From contig WIXG01000064.1 of NCBI GenBank assembly GCA_009869945.1, positions 186,001 through 250,000 of the forward strand: a stretch of DNA of 64,000 nucleotides. Direction: 5' to 3'. Below the pieces are notes generated by a model, which was not told where the DNA came from, did not search any database, and saw nothing but the letters and a program-made list of their open reading frames with translations. A program made the position numbers and the translations under genes. Positions 29,001 to 41,732 of this stretch are shown here, piece after piece; positions within the stretch are counted from its first letter, which is position 1; every line of letters begins with the position of its first letter. Source of the stretch: Mesaphorura yosii (taxonomy: Eukaryota > Arthropoda > Collembola > Poduromorpha > Tullbergiidae).

Positions 29001-32000
29001 CGAAATTAAACGGTCTTGTTTTCTTTACTGTATTCTTATTTCCTGTGTTTCTTAACACTATTCCTCGCTTCGCGAAGACACGCGCCTTTTGTCGCTAGTC
29101 GCTTTTTTGCTTTTCGTGGTGTGCCTTGCCGATTAAAGTAATTGAAAAAGACTTCTCCTTATCTTGACACTTTCCGTCTAAAATGACTTCAGAGTGTGAC
29201 CAACATGACGTGACAAGTGATATCGTGCCAAACTCATTCATGATCTCTTGTCTCAAGTGTTTCCTATGATTCAGTCGTGTTATTGAAAAGTAGTAGGAAA
29301 ACAAGAACTCAAGAACTTTTAACTAGCAAATTTGATTAAGTGTTGATTCAGTTAAAATCAAATGAAGATTATGTGTTCGAGGTCTGGATTTCATTTGATC
29401 TTTTAACATGTGTCTCTTGCAGACACAAATCAATTTGCCGACAATCATCTCTCATGCTCTCTTCCTTTTTTGTTCGGCAGCGATCCACTTATCACTTTCA
29501 CCAGTCACTGCAAGCTGTACACAGCAAGCTCTTCTCGTGTCCTTAAAGTAGAATAGCGTAATTTATTGTTAAATATTTGAAATCATCTGGTCAAATACAG
29601 CATGTACAAAAAAGGGAAACATGTAAACTAGATCACATTGTACAAGAACTTGCTACAGCAGTCTCCATCTTCGCGCACTCGATACTTGCCTGTGGCATAT
29701 CATTAGTCATAATTATAAACGCTTGCACTGCAGGTCCGAGCAGACGACTTAATAAATGGTCGTGATCATTAGGAGTTAACAAATTAATAAATGCAGCAGG
29801 CAGGAAGTTCTCACAGGAACTACTTGACTCGTCCTTTAATAGAAATGATTGCTGTTAATAATGCCATGATTGAGCTTGTGAGACATTTTAGATTGCTTAA
29901 TAAATGATATTGATTTATAATTTGAAGCACGACGATGCATCCAACATCCATTAAGATTGCACTCACACTTGAAGGCAAGACAGGATGCAGGCTCGGCAGT
30001 CAGAGAGAATATTCACGCGCAATTGTTGTCACGCATTAGCAGCTTATTAGTCCACTGCTGCAAAAACAGCAAACAGGAATATAAGAGCGATGAATGCATG
30101 AATTTTGCATGATGATTAAGATAAAGCGCAACACAGCAAACTGCAGCACGCCGGCTGGCTGGCTCTTGAGTCGGTGCCAAATTTTTGCAATTATCGAATG
30201 TGGTGCAGCGCAGCGTGGTGCGGCAGTTTGCGGATGATAATAACAATTAAAGTAATTCGTGGTTTCCGGTTTTGAAATTGCATCAATACAAAATGCTTCA
30301 CGAGTCTGTGCTTGTGTGTTCCGAGATCCCTGTGAAGTCGCTTGAATTCATCAATCAGCAGCATGTCATCTTTCCCGAATACAAAAATACCCACCTGAAG
30401 TGGCCAGTTCCCTTGCTGATGATCTGTTAGCTGCTCTAATCCACAAATGTACTGATATAAGTGATATAGAGCGATCACTGACGTGAAGGATGAATTAATG
30501 GCTCAATGTCACCTTTAAACTATGAACTGCCGTCGCTCTGTGCTGTTTATGGGTTGTGAATTCCATGTAGATTATAAGCGTGAGAAGTGGATGCTTGTCT
30601 CCGCCTGGTCCGTTCTGGATCAGAGTGCATGGGTTCGATTGAATCATTTCTGATGTAATTTTAAACAAGTGCCAGTAATTTAGGTAAACTTCATATGTCA
30701 TAACACAGAAGAATGGAGGTTGGATATGCAGATTGTGAGAAAATGCATATGCACTCGCCATTCACCTTGCTTAATGAGCATTCGATTAGACTGTAGCTTG
30801 TGCCGTGCCATAGGTCGAGAGGTGATAATAATAAATACATTTCGTGATAAATATTTTATGGAAAAACCAGAAGCATTAAGGCTCATGCCATCAGTGCTGT
30901 TTCCCATGTCTGCCTGCTTGCCTTTCTTCTTCTGCTGCCTCCAGTAATTTACAAACCAAAATAACAATAACATTTTTAAAAAAAGGTGCAGGCACTTTGA
31001 CAACTGTTGTCAGTTGTGCTCATCTCGGTTCCAAGAAGGTACAGCTGGACATCAGCCTCTCGTGCCACCACAGTTGCATTTGAAGCATTGGAGTTTGTGC
31101 GTTGTGGCTCAAATTTTAAAGAAAAGGTTCCTGTTCAGTGTACTTATTTTAAAATCATTTTTTATCTTTTGAAAAGTGGTGTACGACTGTCGTCAACAAA
31201 TTTTACTTACTATTTTGAGATATTGAGTTGCTATTTTGAGACAGCTAAAAAAGGAATTCTTTTATTGCACACAAGCTGAGGTACAACTGCCTGACCTATT
31301 CCACTAATTTAAAAAGGAGACATTGTTATCACGTACGCGTAAATAAAAAAGTGAACCCGGATCTTGCACAGCTCAAGTAAAAAGCGACGTGCATTCCACA
31401 CTCCAGGATCCAGTCCAGCCATCAGCAACCGAAAAATCCACAAAGCCGGTATGCCTTTAATTGTATTAATGTTAATTCAGGCACGACAGGCGTCCAAAAA
31501 TGACAAAACCCGTCTCGTGTCTGGCGAAGGCGATTGTTTTTATTGTGGACTTGCGGACGCTTGAGACGCCCACTGCAGTGTATTTGTGGCCGACAACGCG
31601 CTTCCAATTATTAGAAATTGGATGAAAACACACATTTTATTGTTCCAATAAAAATCTTGATGACAAAATAATTTCTTTGTCTCTGTTTTAAAAATTACAA
31701 TCACATTTTTTACTCTGCTATCTTATTTTCGTCAAGGTTTTTCCGTATGCAGAGTTTGACGCGCAGTGCGAGGCGATAGTCGGTACGTCAGACGTCTCAC
31801 GAATGTCTCAGCTTGGGGCTTGGGTCTCTTACGGCTTAAAACCAAGGGATAGGAAAAGGGCAGCTGTCTATTTTTAGATGGGGAATAGTACGCTTTTTAC
31901 ATTTCAAGACAAACAGTCAAAGGACTAAATTGCCCATTTTTTAATTTCTGGATGCCTTGAGATAAGACTGACTCGGCTTAATTGCTTTGGAGAGCCGGAT

Positions 32001-33760
32001 CTTCAAGGATCAAATACTAGTCAAGCCAAATCCAGGAACATGTATGACATCTAATGTAAGTACTCGGGTCCTTTTCTTCTGGCGTCTGTTTTCAGAAACG
32101 CTCGACTTTAGTCAATGAGTAATGTGAACACAGAGCCATTGGTCTCATTGACTTTGGCATGCGTGCTGTCTTACGCGTACGCGCGCATAAGAATAAACTA
32201 ATCGATTACTGGTGAGACTGCATCTTTTACATAGAGTATATATAAGTGTTCATATAGAACCACAGCTCAATCAATGTGGTTTTGGGAGTATAGGTGCATG
32301 ACATGATCTCAAGTCATGATTAAGTCATTCACGTATGTAGCAGTCGTACGCTTTTCCTGCAATTCCAATCTTTACTACCGTAATAAGGTCGACCGCCAGA
32401 AATGTGCAACAAGAATTTGACTTTGTCACTACTCAAGGTTTCTGACAGGCAATAAATTTTGATAATGAAATGAGCACGACTCAACGTCAGTCTTTAAATG
32501 CAGAAAATGCACTATTTGGGGATACAATAAATGAAAATAGGATCCAAGAAGGAAAACTGCAGCATTATTTCCAGACCAAGCCGAGTCAGGCCAAATCAAC
32601 TACAACTTTACTAGTAGGATGACAACTTTTAGCTTTTACGAGCAAAGTATGCCAATGCCTGCAATGCCAACTGCATTAACTCGTTCCATAAATATGAGTG
32701 CATATCGAATAGTGGTTTATATAAAGCTAAAAATTAGATTGTAACATAACCCTGAAAATGAACACTTTTCATTGTCACGTTTCGATCAAATTCACTTCAC
32801 AGCTCATGCAGCTGTTGCACTCTCACTCTCAACGTCGCGTCCACTCGACTCGTGAAACAAGTTACTTCAGTCAGTAGATAAATTGAGACCTCCACACCTT
32901 TAATTTCGGCTCAATTCTATTACATGAAGTTACATGATCGCGTTGACTTGCTCGAATTGCAGTACATTAAGACAATTATCTTGTCAATACGCACATCGAC
33001 CGTCGTCGTCGCTGCTGCAGTAAAATTCCATGCTCAGATATCATATTCTTTTGTTTAACGGTACACTTTTTGCCTTCTTTGCTTACCTTGACTGCGACAA
33101 GTATGCTAATTGTGCAGCACAAATTGGTGCAAGGAAGGGCAAACGATTAAGTACAAAAGTAAGCTTGTAAAAGTGTAAAAAATTGCAGGCAATTCTGATT
33201 GACAATCTCAACCGTGATCGTCATTGCATCCATAAATTGAGAAAATAGAAAGAGGACCACAAAGGGAATCTGAAGATTGACCCAAACACGATAAGAGCGC
33301 TCAATTTAGACTCTTCATCTTTGTTTGACAGTCACATTCACATTCTCAAAGTTTGCTGCTCCCACGTGAAGTGCATGGTTGCAGAGACTTCATTTCTAAA
33401 AATGGCCACGCACTTCATCAGAAGTCGACATTCGAGTTCGGTAACCTATTTTCAGCCGCAGTGTTGATTAATTCCATAATTAGAGTCTTCTTTTGTTTCC
33501 CATTCTAAATTGACGTGCTGCAATAATTGACGGTTGAGCACCGACAAAAGTATGTTTCTGTGTTGGTGCATGAAATTGCAATTAATTACACACTATACAC
33601 TAAGATGCTTGGTTCCTTTTTCTCAATCGCATCGCTCTTGCGCTTCTCTGCGCTGCGCTTCAAGTGATTGATTGCATCAGAAATTAACAATCATAATATT
33701 ATTCTTAAGTGAGTATAGCGCGCAGACATTGCCTTTGCCTACATGCGGGCTTGGTACACT
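20001..33760. other. intergenic stretch, no supported gene
   Basis: Same character as the preceding block: AT-rich unique sequence, many TTAATTA-type words, and no open frame longer than about 120 codons with recognisable protein features. No mobile-element protein was recognised on either strand. It probably includes distal regulatory sequence of the flanking genes, but that is inference only. Confidence 0.5.
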
Positions 33761-33776
33761 ATAATTTATAAATTAT
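33761..33776. repeat. 16-bp perfect AT palindrome
   Basis: ATAATTTATAAATTAT equals its own reverse complement. It lies in intergenic DNA. It is pure A/T, so chance occurrence is plausible. Confidence 0.8.
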
Positions 33777-34620
33777 AATTATGAACATCTACAAGGGAAG
33801 AAAAACGATGAGAGGGATGAGACGTGTACGCGTCTTGAAATTTGGCATACCGCGCCATGCTGTGACCGCTTGCGTCTGTCTGAAATCATTAACCCTGTAA
33901 AAAATGTAATGCTATAAGGTCTAGACTCGTGAATTTACCAGATATGTCAGTTAATGATAGACAAAAGTTATTAGTTGCTATCAAGTGCACGCGTGTACGA
34001 CAGAAATTGGTGAATATTGGTAGACAACTGAATTGACCTAAGGTTTCAGGGAATTATTGCCTAATTACATTGCCCTGGTCGCACTGCACTGCACTTGAAT
34101 CTCACTACAAAATAATCGACCCGCGTATTTAGTACCTTTGCCGTTGCACTAAATGCACTTCTATTATGCATGCTTTAAACCAGGCAAGATTGAGTTGTGC
34201 AATTAAATTAAAGGTTCACAAGAACAGAAATTTTCCACGTAGCGTGTACCGGATGTCGTGTCGCATAATCACACACATGCACACGAACTCCCAATAACAA
34301 CGATACGAGTACGGCTTCTAGTTGAATATAAGTGCATGCATAATTAGTATTTAAATTAGACCCTGACAAATCAATAGAGGTATTTTTGAAAACTTATTGG
34401 CCTAGGTCATGCACAATAGTTAATTAAGCATTTGCCAGCTCCTTTGCTCTCTCCTCTGTGACGCACTTTGCAATTTACTTAATTGTGGTAAATGAATGTT
34501 CGCTTCCTCTCGCATTGAGACAATATAAATTGAAATTAGTCAATTAAGGAGTTTTGAATCCAAATTCCTGCATTTTTGCTTTGATCACATCTCTTATCAG
34601 ACAAGGAATCAATACTGCTA

Positions 34621-34641
34621 TTGACTATGCAACATAGTCAA
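34621..34641. repeat. 9-bp inverted repeat with 3-nt loop
   Basis: TTGACTATG, then CAA, then CATAGTCAA: a perfect 9-bp stem with a 3-nt loop in intergenic DNA. The stem is short for a miRNA precursor and the flanks do not extend the pairing. Confidence 0.75.
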
Positions 34642-34995
34642 AAGCGAATGCAACATTTTGGGTCAAATTACCACTCCAAAGCCGGTTTGACTTAAGCAGA
34701 ATAAAACTTTTATGGTTTGAAAATTATAAATAAACTAAATGTCGTGGATTGACAGCACAGTCAAAAGTGGAGCTATAATTAAATATTCAAATGTGAAAAG
34801 TTAATGACCAATTCACGTATTGCAGGACAAGCGCTTCCAATATCGAATAGAGTAGTGATCCTTGCCACTGCCACTTTTTGCTTTTGTAAAAGACGTTAAC
34901 CTTCCCTGGCCCATTTGAATTGAATGACATGCATTGTGAACATCAGGACAGACGAAGTCTCTTCGAGGAATAGTACGAAGCGAAGCTCAATCGAA

Positions 34996-35052
34996 ATTAA
35001 TTATTAATTAATTAATTAATTGGAATATTGGAATATTTATTTTATTTTATTC
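34996..35052. repeat. AT-rich simple repeat cluster (ATTA)n, (GGAATATT)2, (TTTTA)n
   Basis: ATTAATTATTAATTAATTAATTAATT is followed directly by two GGAATATT units and a TTATTTTATTTTATT tract. This is a compound microsatellite in the noncoding region upstream of the TENT5 gene. Confidence 0.85.
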
Positions 35053-38027
35053 TCTGTCTGGACGAGAGCGAGGCCCGAGACAAAGTGAAATGTTTACGTT
35101 ACATAATTTCTTAAGGCTGAGCAATTTAATCTAAAATGGACTGACTTGTTTCAAATATCAAATTCGGCCATATATGGAAGAAGTTAAGGGTCACGACTCG
35201 ACTCATGTTAATAACACTGATCCATAGCTCAATGTAGATTCAACACACACCACGATTTTCAAGGTTCGACGGCGCGACGAAGGCTTTTGATTTTTCTATG
35301 CCGTGTAAACATTTCTGAGGCTTTAACCGAGCCTCATTTCAATGGGTTTCATGTATCATGCTGGAGATCTGAAGCGAGTATAATAACTACTGTCTAGTCC
35401 GTGTCTAGCGAAAAGAGACGCTTAGTAGAGTCCTTTCACTTTACGATAAGGTAGAGACAGCGACAGAAGTGCAGCCAATTAATAAATCCTTGATGATTAC
35501 TTGTGCATTAAGCAAATAACGTCAAATCATGCCATCTTATATTTTCATCTTGCGTATTTGCGTTGCATGCATTTCATTTTCTACGCTATGCGAAGCGAGT
35601 CCTAAATCAATAAAATTTGGGACTTTCACAATGTCGCAACAGCAATTCGCGAAAATGAGTTATGCTGGCCAGAGTGCATTGTACGCGTGGGAGACGTCCA
35701 CATAATTCGGTACCCTTACTGGTCTAAGTCACCATTAGTTTGTGCAAATGAAATTACAGCGGTGTAAAACATCTAATAACGAACACTAACATGTACCAAT
35801 TAACTAGAGTCAACATACGAAGTGTGTCTCAAGATTCAATTCTGCATTCTGCTTCTGCATAGCAGTGTATTTCTATCCTCAGCCTCAGCCTTTATTACCA
35901 CGTTGTTAATGCACTTTTGTTGGTCGCTGTTATCCTCGCTCCTCTTTCTCCGCTGTAGTTGTGCTTTTGCATCACTGCGTATTGTCAACATCTTGTTCAC
36001 AGTTCGCAACTGGTCATAATGAAATCTCGCATCTCGTCGACTTGTGGCGGGCGGTCGCACGCTCGTGGCTTCTGGCTGGTTTAGTTAAACTTGTCACACT
36101 TTTATGTCAACAAGTGAGGGCTCGAGAGAATAATATTATGATTCCATGAACTCACGACAGGCTTGACACTAATTTGCTTTGGGGAACTGCCTTCAGTTTT
36201 ATTGACGTAAAATTGTGACGTGCGAAGAATGACAAGATTAGATTTGGCTGTTGGTCTTGTAAATACTCAGGACAAAAGGCAGGCAATCCTAGTCATAATG
36301 GCATTCCAGGAAATTGGAAATCCTACAGCAGAAGAGGCAGGGTTTCTCGCGACAAACCTCCGTCGTTAATTTAATTTCAGATTGCAGCTGCAGAGAGAAA
36401 CTAGTAATTAGTAATTGCTTACACACAATGCACAAACAATATACTCGCTTTGAAGTTGGAATTGAGAAATGTGCTGACTATTTTGAGCTAAAACACTTGA
36501 CAATATCAATTGAATAGTAATTAATTGCATTAGCTGCCAATAACGTCTCACAATCGTATCGCCATTGCCTGCTGCGTGAACGCAGAATACTTTAGACATC
36601 TAATAAAATTATAGTGCGTTTCTTTCTGGGTTGATGACCTGTATTGAGATCAATGTAGAAATGTCGCTGTAAAGGCTTTGCAGTGATCGAGTCCAACTGA
36701 GAGCTCGAGAGCTGTTCCGAGTTCTTTTAATGACATCCCACTTGTATGGACTCTACAAGCTTGGAATACGGGATTTAATGGGAGCAATCCGACACTAACG
36801 ATGCGGGAGATTGCCCTGTCTAGGTCATGTGTCGATGTGGGCAGATTTTATCCAGTCGGTAGCTTTCTATCATCAGTTACCATAACGTACACTAAAGTTG
36901 CTGGTTACACTGGACATGGCTATGACATGATTTGATACGATTTGATGGGCAATTCATGGACTCCTGCACGAGTCACACTTCTTGAGGCGTGGAGTCTAGG
37001 AAATCCCAAGTTCCCGATGCTGGCTCGGTGCTCTTACACCTGCATCGAACCACAGGATCTCAAAATAATCAAAATTAGATCAAGGGAGACGGAATATGAA
37101 TTTTGCATTATTGAAGGAATGTAGTCCACTAGCCCAGCGACTGGTTGCCAGTCTGTTATTGTGGATTTGACCCCAAAATCCAAAATAACAAGGTAATCAT
37201 ATGTATCCCAGTATTAAAGCCAACCCGCTCCGAATTCAATAGCAATGCTCGAACATGACCTGTGACTGTTGTGCTCGTCAAACCAACTAGTAATTATTCC
37301 TTTTGTTGAGCGTGTCCCGCGAATAGCTCGCAGGACCTCAGAATGCAATAAACAATGACCAGGAACCTGACAGAACTAGATCTCGTTTAATAGTATATTT
37401 GCCGGCTGTGTGTGGCCTGCTTTGACCGGACAAAGAGCATTACTCAAGTTCGATGAGATGAGAACGGGCCACTTTGTTGGATGATTTTTGTGATGGAACC
37501 AGATTGGTGTCAAATTCATCCTTTAAACGATCCGAGCGTTCGGAAGAGGATATAACAAAGCAGAGGCTGAAGTGCAGGGACAGCATGTACTTTTCAATTA
37601 GTTGACTTTTGGTTTAACAAGAAACAAGTCCAACACCAAGTTTTAATTATAATTCCACAACAGTTACCAGTTTAGTGTGCCCTTGTAGGCATAACCTAAC
37701 CTCAAATACAGCACAGAAAGCTAGGCAGTAACCTCACGGCGTGCCACGGAATTAATGACGATTTTAATTCATAGTTATCGGGAAAACTTACTGTATGCAC
37801 ATTGTAATCAGTATGTGAGTTTGATTGACTCATTTAGATTTAGAGCAAAAACGAATTTCAGTGAGTTGCGTAATAGTTGAGTGTTCTGATTGAACGTGCG
37901 CTTTTGTCTCGTTTCCAGTAAGTCGTGTAGGAACGAATTCTAGTAATGAATTTTGACAACCCACCTTTCTTGAGAGGTCGCTTAACTGAAATAAATCTAA
38001 CCCGTTCAATTTTTGTTTCGTTTCCAG
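35053..38027 (+). promoter_or_regulatory. upstream region and 5' UTR intron of the TENT5 gene
   Basis: The first TENT5 coding exon is preceded by a strong acceptor, TTTTTGTTTCGTTTCCAG, ending at 38027, with only 8 nt between it and the ATG. A noncoding first exon and the promoter should therefore lie somewhere upstream, but I could not place the donor. An in-frame ATG at 37946 reads through the acceptor into the coding exon, but splicing would remove it. No protein-like ORF was found in this stretch. Confidence 0.4.
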
Positions 38028-38035
38028 GATCCAAC

Positions 38036-41000
38036 ATGGGCACCGCTGACAATGACTTTGATGCGCTGAGTGTGACGGACAGTGGTGTATTCAGTGACAA
38101 TGACGCTTGCAGCTCCGGTCGCAGTTCACCAGTTTCATCATGCAAGGAAGGCGTTGGAAACGATCGTGATCGATTCGCTATTCTGGCCTTTGATCAAGTG
38201 AAACGAGTTGACACGGTTCTGAATGAAAGCATTTCTCTGGAAGGCCGTGGAAACTTCCCTGCGCTGGAGTTGAAACTGAAAGATCTTTTAAGTGCTGTTA
38301 AAGAAAGACTTGTCAAAGAAGGACTCAAGGTAGGGCGACCTCATTTCGATGACTTTATTTGATGAGAGTTCTTGACAATGAATTTGGTCTCACGTTCTCA
38401 TAGATTCGTGATATTCGACTGAATGGAGGTGCGGCAAGGTAACTTATTTTTTTAGTAACTTAGAACATATAACAGGTAATTGTACGTGAACATTAATGTT
38501 TAAATTTTTAAAGTGATTTTGCACATAAACAATCAAAAACTGGCTGCATATTCACAAAGCCAGAAACAATCGTTTCGTTTTTTTTAGTGTGACCAGTGTG
38601 ACGTGTGAGCAGAACAGTAAAATTTTTGAATTTTTATCTTAACAGTTACGCACTGATGGAAGAACCACTGGACTCATGCCTTTCATGTGGTTACCAGAAC
38701 TTTACTGCTAATAACGCTATTTCTGTTAGTCGTAAGAATAGTAATAGTACTGACGATGGACTCATCTGTTCCTGTCATATAAGCAACTATGACCCGATTC
38801 TTCCTATCATCGCGACAGCATCTTCAACTGATTCTTCTCTAAGTCACTCCACGTCATCTTCAACTTCTCAAGATTCCGCCAGCAGCACTTCCAACTGCTG
38901 TTGCAAATCCTGCTTCTCGTACAATGATATTGATCTGATTTTTGGAATGGAACTTAACGGTAAGCACTGCGTTTAATTTATTCAAGCTTCAATACTACTT
39001 CAAACGGAAACAAGTGGGAGTAGTTTGCACTTTAGTTAGTAACTAACTAGAAGAATGAGTAAAGAACTAAGATTTTATTTACTCTACTTTCTACAGCAAA
39101 GCATTTTGACCGCGTCAAGACAGCTGTCCTCGACGCTCTTCTTGATCTCCTCCCACCACAAGTAAGTCACGCCACTAATGAGAATTGCTGTTCATGTACA
39201 CATGGGCCAATTATGTAAATATCGTACATGAGCTTTTCTGTCTTTAACAGGTGAGTCGCAAGCGCATGTCTCCTTGTGCATTGAAGGAAGCGTATGTTTC
39301 CAAAATGGTCAAAGTGTGTGACGGTGATCGTTGGTCACTCATTGCTTTGGGCAATGGTCAGCCACTCAGCTATTCAATGGCTTCAACACCATCCACCATT
39401 GGAAGTTCATCCATCAATGGCAAAAGTCGCAGTTGCTCCGTTGAACTGAAATTCGTTGACCACATGCGCCGGCAGTATGAATTTTCTGTGGACTCGTTCC
39501 AAATTGTACTGGACTCCTTATTGCTCTTCTACAAATGTGCCACTGTTCCTATGTCGAGACGGTAGGATTTCTAGTGCGAATTGTGCCCAGATATTGAACG
39601 AGATTTTATAATGAGGTCATCCATGAATTTTCTGTAGATTTTATCCGACGGTTGTTGGTGAATCAGTGTATGGAGACTTTAACGAAGCTCTCTACCATCT
39701 GCACAATTCACAAATGGCCACCAGACATCCAGAGGTAAGGTATTAATTAAATCTGAGGGGAAACTTCGAAAACTGATGAGGACTCACCTCTTTCTGTTAA
39801 TTGTCCACAGGAAATTCGTGGTGGCGGATTGCTTAAATATTGCAGCCTGATTGTCAGAGGGTATCGGCCAGCCGATGTGCATTCCATCGTTCCACTCCAG
39901 AGATACATGTGCTCCCGCTTCTTCATCGATTTTCCAGAGGTAAGATTGTGCAAATTGGCAATCATGTGAAGGGCAAGTAGTGAAAGATGCGTGTAGAATT
40001 TGGCGGACTGACAAATCTTAATGGTCAATAATGGACTCGTAATCATAGCTTCAGCGTAAAATGCATCATGTAGTCAGGATTATAAAATACGTACAATTTT
40101 CATTTTCTTTCGAAGATAACGCAGAGAGAATTCGTACAACTTGTTTGACATGTATTGAGGTCGCAACGTTCTTTTACTCTGCTTAAGTTCATTAGCTTTA
40201 ATCGGACAGAAGACAGACCATTTGTTGTCGTATTATAACAATGTACGTTAATTGCTGCTTGTCGCGTTCTTAAACACTTTTATTACTGAGTTTGTGCATT
40301 AGCATTCAGATTCGTAATTCAGACATTCAAAATTCAGAAAAAGTTGTAACAGTCGAGTTTATGCACGTCGAATTCGAAGGCAGATTTACCACTTTTTATG
40401 AATGATTATTTTACTCTGTGCGAAGAAGTGCAAAATGCGAATCGTGAAAGATGAAGTCTGCAAGTCTGTACGTTTCGTAGAAACGGCAAAGGGGCTTTTC
40501 TCTTTGAGTTTTTTGTGTTGTGTTAATGTTTTGATGCGAAGTGAGAGTGATGAACCTAAACCATCTTGCGGTGAGATTTATGCGTGAAAGAATAGTTTGT
40601 ATTTAAATCCAATGAGCAGACTCCCTAACCACACTCATTCTTATTTTCTCTTTTTCGCTTGCTTTCAGGTGGATCAACAAGAACTGAAATTAAGAACTTA
40701 TTTGGCGAACCACATGTCAGGGGCATCAAGTCATCTTCGGTACGCGTTTCTTGTTACGCTTCACAGCGTTGTGGACTCTTCAACCGTTTGTCTTATGGGA
40801 CACGAGCGCCGACTAACACTCAACCTTATTCAAAGACTTGCGTATCAACTTTATGCTAATGAGTAAGTTCACGTTAGTTATTTCACCAATTTGTCTGTGC
40901 GTGAGTTGTGCACATCCCAAAACATGTTACAATTATAAAATGGAAAAAGTTGGACAGATTATCCAACTTTCAACTATTATGATTAAAGATGCAAATTGCT

Positions 41001-41732
41001 TGTCTCTCTTTTAGTTATGGAAGCCTCGGTGGAAACATCGTCTATTCAACCTATTACATGCCACCTCTGAATGCCAATTCCACATCGTCTCAACAACATG
41101 GCACCGTGTCGATAACTTCTGCCGCCGCTTGTGGCACAACTCTTAATATTGGCGGACCATCCGGAGGTGGATTTACTTGCGGCCTAGATTCTCACAATCA
41201 ACAGACAATCTTCTACTCCCACTACACACAACCGGCTGCAGCTGGGCACCAGGGTCAGGTTTATGGGAATGGCTACTGCAATGTCAACCAGTGCAGTGGC
41301 AATAATAGCAACTATCAAAACCGTAATGGAAACAGCCGAAACCAATATTACAACAATAACAACAACCGGCAAACAAACTTCAACAACCAGCGCAGCACTC
41401 CTCATTACAATAACGCCTCCAAACTGGCCTCCGCGACCACGCAAACCCCTCCTGCATCACAAACCAAATTGAGCACCAGGTCGCCGAGTACCAACGCGGC
41501 AAAGGAGCCAGAACCATCGGCAAAAGTGATTTCCACTCCAACAATTGTGATCGCACCGCCACCATTTCCATCCGCCAGTGATATTTCTGACTCTATTCCT
41601 GATATTTCGGTTACAACCTCCGCCACCCCAGGTTCGTCCTCTGAAGAAACGACGTCGTGTTCGACCGCGACGGGGACGATCACTTCGCCTTCAACCCCAG
41701 CTCTAGCAATCATGGCTAGTCCTTTCGCGTAG
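38036..41732 (+). CDS. TENT5: TENT5 (FAM46) non-canonical poly(A) polymerase
   Basis: Nine coding exons join in one frame: 38036-38329, 38404-38438, 38646-38959, 39097-39161, 39251-39561, 39638-39734, 39811-39939, 40669-40862 and 41015-41732 (TAG), about 718 residues. All introns are GT..AG. Family signatures appear in order: [22 protein letters not shown] (the hG[GS] motif, G106-G107), NDIDLIF (catalytic Asp pair, D204/D206), [72 protein letters not shown] and [11 protein letters not shown]. These enzymes add poly(A) tails in the cytoplasm to mRNAs, often ER-targeted ones for secreted proteins. Vertebrate members are about 390-440 residues. The excess here comes from a roughly 90-residue insertion between the hG[GS] and DxD motifs and from a 239-residue C-terminal exon rich in Asn, Gln, Ser and Thr. 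All core motifs are intact, so the gene is probably active. Confidence 0.95.
38647..38925 (+). other. Ser/Cys-rich insertion in the TENT5 nucleotidyltransferase core
   Basis: Residues about 111-203 separate GGAAS from DIDLIF. In vertebrate TENT5 proteins this gap is about 15 residues; here about 96 residues lie between the GG and the first Asp. The insert has Cys clusters CLSCG, CSCH and CCCKSC and a Ser/Thr run ([18 protein letters not shown]). It lies wholly within one exon, the frame is open, and neither exon edge suggests a mis-called intron, though unrecognised internal splicing is not excluded. Confidence 0.8.
41015..41732 (+). other. last TENT5 exon: Asn/Gln-rich and Ser/Thr-Pro tail
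   Basis: The exon opens with the end of the family core ([14 protein letters not shown], matching the conserved tyrosine-rich C-terminus of TENT5 proteins). It continues through an Asn/Gln/Tyr/Arg-rich block (about 41278-41415, e.g. [16 protein letters not shown]) and then a Ser/Thr/Pro-rich acidic tail ending in FA before TAG. The composition is prion-like and predicted disordered. The C. elegans TENT5 homolog was originally catalogued as a pqn (prion-like Q/N) protein, so a Q/N tail may be a recurrent invertebrate trait. Confidence 0.75.

Noticed and set aside
41184-41713. Minus-strand open frames under the last TENT5 exon
   Set aside because: Shadows of the plus-strand Asn/Gln and Ser/Thr-rich coding sequence.
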